From contig NC_064042.1 of NCBI RefSeq assembly GCF_932526225.1, positions 1,595,001-1,659,000 on the forward strand: DNA of 64,000 nucleotides, written 5' to 3'. Within the stretch, counting starts at the first letter, position 1; each line of letters starts with the position of its first letter. This document shows, one piece after another, positions 57,290 to 64,000 of this stretch. The stretch is from Nematostella vectensis. Lineage: Eukaryota; Cnidaria; Anthozoa; Actiniaria; Edwardsiidae. The notes under the pieces were generated by a model. The model searched no databases. It was not told the origin of the DNA and worked only from the letters and a program-made list of their open reading frames with translations. The position numbers were made by a program, and so were the translations under genes.

Positions 57290-60218
57290 GACGTACGGAC
57301 AGTTTACGCACCCATGAGCCTTCCTATCATATGCAACCCCTAATGCTTGACCTACAAAACAGCGACTTGTGTAACAGGATTACGCACTGGGGCAATCGAG
57401 ATATATCACGCTATTGGAAAGATCAAAACCTCCCGGGGCTCTGATAAGAAAATTCTGGGAAGCGACGAGCTCTCCCGACCCGCTCCCCCCCCCCCTCCCT
57501 GTATTTGATAATTTCCACCCCTTCCAACAGCTTAACCCGCCTATACTTATTATTTAACTTGATAAACAGTCCAAGACATACTGCGAACTAGCTACATACA
57601 TCCAAACACAAAAAGTGGCTTATTAACTGGAGACATAAGAGCTTGTGAGAATCACACTGATGTAAGTGAATCAAGCGAATGAAAAGAAGTGAGAAAAGCA
57701 ACGGTTCTGTTATTCTCTTAATCTCACTTTCTTGCTAATGAAAATAGGTCTTTAATGTGTAGGAAAACTTTGTTCCCGGAATCTGGGTAATTCTTAAAAT
57801 GGCGTATAAGTCAGTTGTATGTAACCCCAAAGTAAACAACACCCTTTTTTAAACACAGGAATATTCTTTATTTGAAATCTCTCTTTATATAGCAACATAA
57901 TATGATTACTTTTACTCTCAACAAATTTACATTTTCTACTCTTTTTAAACTGACGTAAACGTGACAAGCCACTGGCTAGGCGGAACAGAAGACGAGATAG
58001 ACCAGGGTGTGGCACAAATCTTAAAACAATGCGACGCGCGCTACCGTGGCCACCTTGATAGTTTTGTGAAGTAAACCAATTAGGATGCGAGAACCATAAT
58101 GATTGCCATGAACTTCGCTAGCCAATCTGCGAGGCAAATAAATTTTGAATTTACATCGCAACATGACGGAATGGAATCTTTCATGGGATCGTTCCAGTTA
58201 TTAATTTCTCGTCATGTACCTAGCCAGTCTCGTCACATTTCATCTCACATAGAAAATTATTGCCACCGCTCTTGGACGATGTTCCAACCCTCCGAGGAGT
58301 CATTTCAGTTTTATCTGGTCAACGAATTCCTAAAAACTCTACCTCAAATTTCGAAATTTTTTTAAATCCTTTTTTTTTTTTGCAGCCAGCTTGCAAAGAA
58401 TATTTTACAATACAAAAGCATTCTATATTGAGTAGTTTCCTAAAGAAACTGAAATATCCTATGTCAGCAGACAGTAAACAAACATATAAAAATAAATTAC
58501 CAAAGAACGTTGGATATACGTGGACTAAAATACACTGACGCGCATCTCGAGAGCTAACAAGTGGGTCAGGGAAGCAGACTAAATCAGAGAGGGGGGGGGG
58601 GGGCAAGGACTGATGTGGTCAAGGACTATTGGGAGAGGGAAGGGGTCTTCTCTGGCTGCTATTGGCACACTTGTCACTGAGGCTCGCGTCATAAATGGAA
58701 TGAGGCGCGAAGCTTGCGAGTGATTCCCACATGACTAGACAGGTGGTTAACCTAAAGGGAGGCTCTTGGAAAGCTCGATGACTTTAGACGTCTCACACGT
58801 CTCCGTCGTATTATTAGCAAGAATTGGCCCATTGGTTGATCAGTTAGAAGGCTAGCAAAAATGCCTCGTGTCCGAAATTCTGAGCTTGAAATGTTGGCCA
58901 TCATTTCGGCGTCCGATTATGTTGTTATGGGTAGAAATTCTGTGGAAAGTTTCTAATCCCTGCAGTCATATGAGCATCCGTCTGATTGGTGTACTAACAA
59001 TTACTTATTTATAAGAACAACTTGCTTTTTTTGTAACTCATTGGCGTAGTAAATAATAATAACAATATTATATAGAATTGTATTAACAGGCGTTCTTACT
59101 AGGTCTCGTGCTCGGAAATAAACAGTGAGGTGGTTGAGGTCTAGGACGGGCCCACCCATGGGTGGTTTCCTGTGACGTCACAGGATGCTCGATCAGAGAC
59201 CTTGGTAGGAATGCCTGGCACAAGGCCGGTGAATTTCGACGTCCAGCGGAATCATTTCAAAACAAGGGACTTCAGATAATTCGTCTGCTTTTCCATGCCC
59301 ATGATATTGTACATAAATTTGTATGAGTGGTAGTACCTGGCTGGCCTATAGCTAGATGCTAAGTCAGCCATTTAGCCATCCAGTCTGCAGTCAGAAGGTT
59401 ATAAAGAGATTATACTTATTGTCCTTACTGTTCTTTTAACGATTAATTTAGTAAATCTGGGTTCTGAGAGTTAGTTCGAAGCTTTCAGTTGAAAATGAAG
59501 GGCTTAATTTTAGGTTAGCTATAAACTATAGCTAGCACTATAACAGGTTGAATTTCGATTTATAAATAAAAAAGAAAAAGGAAAACCATTCATTTCAAGG
59601 CATTATACATAGACTGGTGACCATAACCTGTTGGCATCTGGTTTATACCAATGGATTTAAATCTTTTGTCTACGAGTAGTGTTGTAGGTATATATGACCA
59701 ACTTTTCAGCAGATATCTAGAACTAGATTAAATCGGACAAGGCCATGTTTGATTGAACAAGACAATTATAAATATCAAATGGACATGCTTGACTCTCGCG
59801 TAATGTCCAACGTCATTTACGGTGTGACCAAGAGATGGTGCAAACAAAGAAATTATGTGCAATGTTTATTGTCTTAAGGTCTAACACAAGCCGAAACGCT
59901 CAGGTATCTAGAATTTGACTGGACATTCATGAAAAAGTGTATTGTTGTCTAAACAATCGCAAACTTAATTGGACCGTTCAGGTATCTATGGAATTTGATT
60001 GGTCGGATTAAACATTTGAGACATTATCTATTGTCTTCTTACTAAACTAAAGCTAAGCTGAATCGGTGATATCTTGCATTTGATTGGTCGATTAAACATT
60101 CGAGACATCTTTTCTTTGATAACTCTTTCGGTTGAAGCCACGAGAAATACTTATATTTTTAGTTACTTATGTGTGATGTCTAATTACATTGTATCGGCAT
60201 TCAGTCTAGATACTATAT
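57290..60218. other. Gene-poor flank
   Basis: No gene supported. A MITE-family terminus (gcgacgcgcgctaccgtggc, 58030) with internal sequence similar to 31348-31540 lies at about 58027-58140; a polyG run is near 58590. The rest is unannotated. Confidence 0.5.
58027..58140. mobile_element. MITE family with 'CTACCGTGGC' end, copy 3 (fragment)
   Basis: Starts 'gcgacgcgcgctaccgtggc', then 'acttcgctagccaatctgcg' + 'aggcaaa', in the same order as the copies at 31348 and 32565. The right end was not identified. Confidence 0.6.
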
Positions 60219-60386
60219 TTAATGTCCTCGGATAGGAACCAATCCAACACAGGCATCCTGATACCTGGTCGTCTTTCTTGACCTGAAATGCGGTCCCGAA
60301 AATTTCTTTACCCGTATTTTTACGTCCCAGGGCATAGGACTGATCATTTGTGCTCTAACTTGACGTCGTCGTTGTGGGCGGGACAT
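60219..60386 (-). CDS. Small basic ORF, 55 aa, doubtful
   Basis: ATG-initiated, Arg/Lys-rich (MSRPQRRRQVRAQMISPMPW start). No family recognised. Could be a first exon, since 'acgg/gtaaag' donors occur inside, or simply chance. Confidence 0.15.
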   Translation of the reverse strand: MSRPQRRRQVRAQMISPMPWDVKIRVKKFSGPHFRSRKTTRYQDACVGLVPIRGH

Positions 60387-60494
60387 GATAGTACTTGCAC
60401 GTTGGTCTTGTACACTTGCCTTTAATAGCATCCCTACATATCGTCACCTTCCCATCTACCACCTCGACATTTGCTGACAAGAACAAACCCAGGC

Positions 60495-62045
60495 GGGTGA
60501 GATAGGGGTACTAAAAAGAGATAGGGGTATAAGGTAGAGATGGGTTACTAGGGTGAGGTTGAGTATTAGGGTGAGGGGTGATTTAGGGTGAAATGGGTTA
60601 CTAGGGTGAAATGGGTTACTAGGGTAAGATGGGTTACTAGGGTGAGATGGGTAACTAGGGTGATATGGGGTACTAGGGTGATATGGGGTACTAGGGTGAT
60701 ATGGGGTACTAGGGTGAAGTGGGTTACTAGGGTAAGATGGGGTATTAGGGTGAGATGGGTTACTAGGGTGAAATGGGTTACTAGGGTGAGATAGGTTACT
60801 AGGGCGAGATAGGTTACTAGGGCAAGATGGGTTACTAGGGCGAGATGGGTTACTAGGGCGAGATGGGTTACTAGAGTGAGATGGGTTACTAGAGTGAGAT
60901 GGGTTACTAGGGTGAGATAGGTTACTAGGGTGAGATGGGTTACTAGGGTGAAATGGGTTACTAGAGTGAGATGGGTAACTAGGGTAAGATGGGTAACTAG
61001 GGTGAGATGGGTTACTAGGGTGAGATAGGTTACTAAGGTTGGATGGGTTACTAGGGTGAGATGGGTAACTAGGGTGAAATGGGTAACTAGGGTAAGATGG
61101 GTAACTAGGGTGAAATGGGTTACTAGGGTGAAATGGGTTACTAGGGTGAGATGGGTTACTAGGGCAAGATGGGTTACTAGGGTGAGATGGGTAACTAGGG
61201 TAAGATGAGGTACTAGGGTGAGATGGGTTACTAGAGTGAAATGGGGTACAAGTGTGAGATGGGTAACTAGTGTGAGATGGGTAACTAGGGTGAAATGGGT
61301 TACTAGGGTGAGATGGGTTACTAGGGTGAGATTGGTAACTAGGGTGAAATGGGGTACTAGGGTAAGATGGGTTACTAGGGTGAGATGGGTAACTAGGGTG
61401 AAATGGGTTACTAGGGTGAGATGGGTTACTAGGGTGAGATGGGGTATTAGGGTGAGATGGGGTATTAGGGTGAGATGGGTTACTAGGGTGAGATGGGTTA
61501 CTAGGGCGAGATAGGTTACTAGGGCGAGATGGGTTACTAGATCGAGATGGGTAACTAGGGCGAGATGGGTAACTAGGGTGAAATGGGTTACTAGGGTGAA
61601 ATGGGTTACTATGGTGAGATGGGTTACTAGGGTGAGATGGGTAACTAGGGTGAAATGGGTAACTAGGGTAAGATGGGTAACTAGGGTTAAATGGGTTACT
61701 AGGGTGAAATGGGTTACTAGGGTGAGATGGGTTACTAGGGAGAGATGGGTTACTAGGGAGAGATGGGTTACTAGGGCGAGATGGGTTACTAGGGTGAGAT
61801 GGGTAACTAGGGTGAAATGGGTTACTAAGGTGAGATAGGTTACTAGGGTGAGATGGGTTACTAGGGTGAGATGGGTTACTAAGGTGAGATGGGTTACTAG
61901 GGTGAGATGGGTAACTAGGGTGAAATGGGTTACTAGGGTGAGATGGGTTACTAGGGTGAGATGGGTTACTAGGGTGAAATAGGTTAGTACGGTGAGATGG
62001 GATATTAGGGTAAGATGAGGTACTAGGGTGGATGAGATATTAGGT
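60495..62045 (+). repeat. 18-bp minisatellite, ~85 copies
   Basis: Unit 'gggttactagggtgagat' with variants (aaat, gtaa, ggta). Each plus-strand copy holds ctag/g/gtgaga, resembling a 5' splice site; the array starts right after 'cccaggcgg/gtgagat' at 60490-60500. Confidence 0.95.
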
Positions 62046-63654
62046 TATCCTTATTTTTCAAGTTGAAAGGGTTGAATGAGATTTCCACACCCTTCAACAA
62101 TGGCTCTTAAATTCCAACTCGTTCTATAGCAGGGGAGACTATCATCACAGTAGATACTTGTATTTCAAGGGTTCCCGCCCATACCAGGATCATTGTACTG
62201 TGTCATCTACCGTGTACACTTGAATGCCATGTACAAATGAATGCCAATTAAGAGTGAATGCTGTGCACAAATGAATGCCGTGTGCGAATGACTGCTGTGT
62301 ATGTATGAATGCTGTTTATGTAAGATTGTGATACACATGGGTAAGAGGGATTTGATTGAAGGTTGTAAGTCTGATGAGACACATACGTAACAAATGAAAA
62401 AAAAGATGCTGTGGGTGTGACAAGTGTGCAGACTTTCGCTTCAAGCACAAACCTTAGGTGTCTTTGCCATGTTTCCATGGGTCTTCATACATCAATCAAA
62501 AACGTTTTGCAAGTTTCCTTTTAAAAGGACACGGCTGAAGAGTGAGTTAAGTATCACAACCATGGGAATAACAAAAACAATTTAAGATCTTACGTTCTCC
62601 AGATGAAAAAAAAATTAGTTTTAGAGTCTAGCATCAAGCGACTGTAAAATAGTAGTTTAAGGTTTTGGTACAAGTTATTTTACTCGAACCTTGAATTTCA
62701 AATTGTAAACCAACTAGATCCTCCACTTCTTATCTATTTCACTTCTTTACTTGCGTTTGTTACGGATATTTCGTATTGTATTTATTTGTTCATAATGAGT
62801 GCCCCTTAAAATAACCTCCAACGTAGGCACCATTGTACTAAAGAACTAGTGTTGGTGAAGAGTTCTCTTTTATCAGAAACGTCTAATCCACACATCTTGC
62901 GCAGACATTTGATAAAATAAACTCTAGACTATAAGGTCATACGGGTATTTGTCTCATGGGTTCATTTTCCTATTTTTTTGACTAAATAAAAACTTGTCCT
63001 CTCTACTAAAGGCTTAGGGATAGAAGCAGCGAAAAGCACACTCTTTTCAAGAGGCTTAACTAGGTCCGAATTATATCAGATTATTAGGTTAAAAACCTCA
63101 ATATCCACAAACTCTTTGAATAGATAAGGAGGGGTGTGCTAAGTTTTCCTTCAAGGAGTCTACGGATCCATGACAACGTTTTATCGGGCATTTGCAATAA
63201 CTAATTGAAAACGTTTAGGAGACTATATCCGCAACTGTTATCTACAACTAGGTCTACTTCAGAGGTGTGTCGAAGACGTGAGCCAGTGACCTCGAGAAGA
63301 GCCTGCACTCAGCAGCCAGCGGTCAGCGGCGGCTAGCAGCAGCAATGACAAACATGTAAACAATCGACGTCCCAGGATGCAACGGGATTGAAATTCTAAG
63401 AATTAGTTCTTTTCTGAGACTCAGAGAGTGCACTGAACAAATGACATAGGAATAAATAATTCACCCGACTTAGCTGTTCATTATCCTTAAATCAAACAGA
63501 TGCATATGCCCGCAGAGGGCACAAGGTACATATGCTCAGAATCACCAGTCTTTCCGCCTAAGAGTGCAATCCGATAGAAAATCCAAAACAAAAACAAAAT
63601 AAAAATTTACTGACACATCCTAGGACAATCTGGCGCAACTACAGGCAGGAGCTG

Positions 63655-63960
63655 TGGACATGGTTAATGGATTATCATGTGATCACCACATGATCTTGAA
63701 CAGGTGATGTTGTGAATGTGTAAGTGGATTGTGTACAGATTTTTCACGTGAATATCACATGATCGAGTCATCACGCTATCATCACGTGATTGTCACGTGC
63801 CCAGGTGATGAGTGTGAATGTATAAGTTGATTGTGGACGAATTATTCACGTGATTATCACATGATCGAGTCATCACGTTGTCATCACATGATTGTCACGT
63901 TTCTAGGTGATAATTGTGCAGATGTGAGTAGTTAAGTGATCGTCCCGTGTCCTGGTGATG
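63655..63960. repeat. CACGTG/CACATG-rich duplicated tract
   Basis: A ~100-bp segment ('tcacgtgaatatcacatgat' + 'cgagtcatcacg..') repeats at about 63740 and 63848. At least four CACGTG and several CACATG palindromes. Resembles the E-box cluster at 44212-44440. Intergenic. Confidence 0.6.
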
Positions 63961-64000
63961 TGAGAGTGGATGTCACATGGCATGAACGTTGTGAGGCCGA

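Overview
The window is animal nuclear DNA, most like a sea anemone or close cnidarian relative (Nematostella-type). It has spliced genes with GT..AG introns, an intronless Shaker-type K+ channel, CR1/L2-like LINE fragments, tRNA-derived SINEs, many short inverted-repeat elements and an extreme load of minisatellites. The species assignment is inference from gene content and repeat style, not from a marker gene.

Layout. (1) 164-12289, minus strand: the first 19 coding exons of tripeptidyl peptidase II (TPP2), with the complete Asp/His/Asn/Ser catalytic set; the C-terminal half lies beyond the left edge. (2) 12810-15228, plus strand: RHBDD1/RHBDL4 rhomboid protease, complete in 3 exons and head-to-head with TPP2. 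(3) 16654-17916, minus: intronless Shaker-family (Kv1-like) channel with an altered S6 gate motif. (4) About 18000-21800: gene-free, with tandem repeats, a LINE remnant and a MITE. (5) 23388-46143, minus: an unrecognised coiled-coil protein of about 966 aa in about 29 small exons, whose introns are mostly minisatellite, SINE, LINE and a segmental duplication that also duplicated an exon. (6) 47176-55194 (perhaps to 55448), minus: FBXL18-like F-box/leucine-rich-repeat protein. (7) 56423-57289, plus: intronless histamine N-methyltransferase-like enzyme, head-to-head with FBXL18. (8) 57290-64000: no convincing gene; an 18-bp minisatellite and a CACGTG/CACATG-rich tract.

Exon joins were worked out by hand. 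Reading phase closes across TPP2 exons 1-19, across the three RHBDD1 exons (392 aa), across FBXL18 (815 aa) and, after choosing between alternative splice sites at a few joins, across the coiled-coil gene.

The most unusual pattern is that many minisatellites contain a gene-structure signal of the neighbouring exon. Repeat units hold the end of an exon plus its 5' splice site, a 3' splice site plus the start of the exon, or a stop codon with AATAAA. It recurs in three unrelated genes (TPP2, the coiled-coil gene, FBXL18), so arrays of decoy splice sites or terminators sit beside the real ones.
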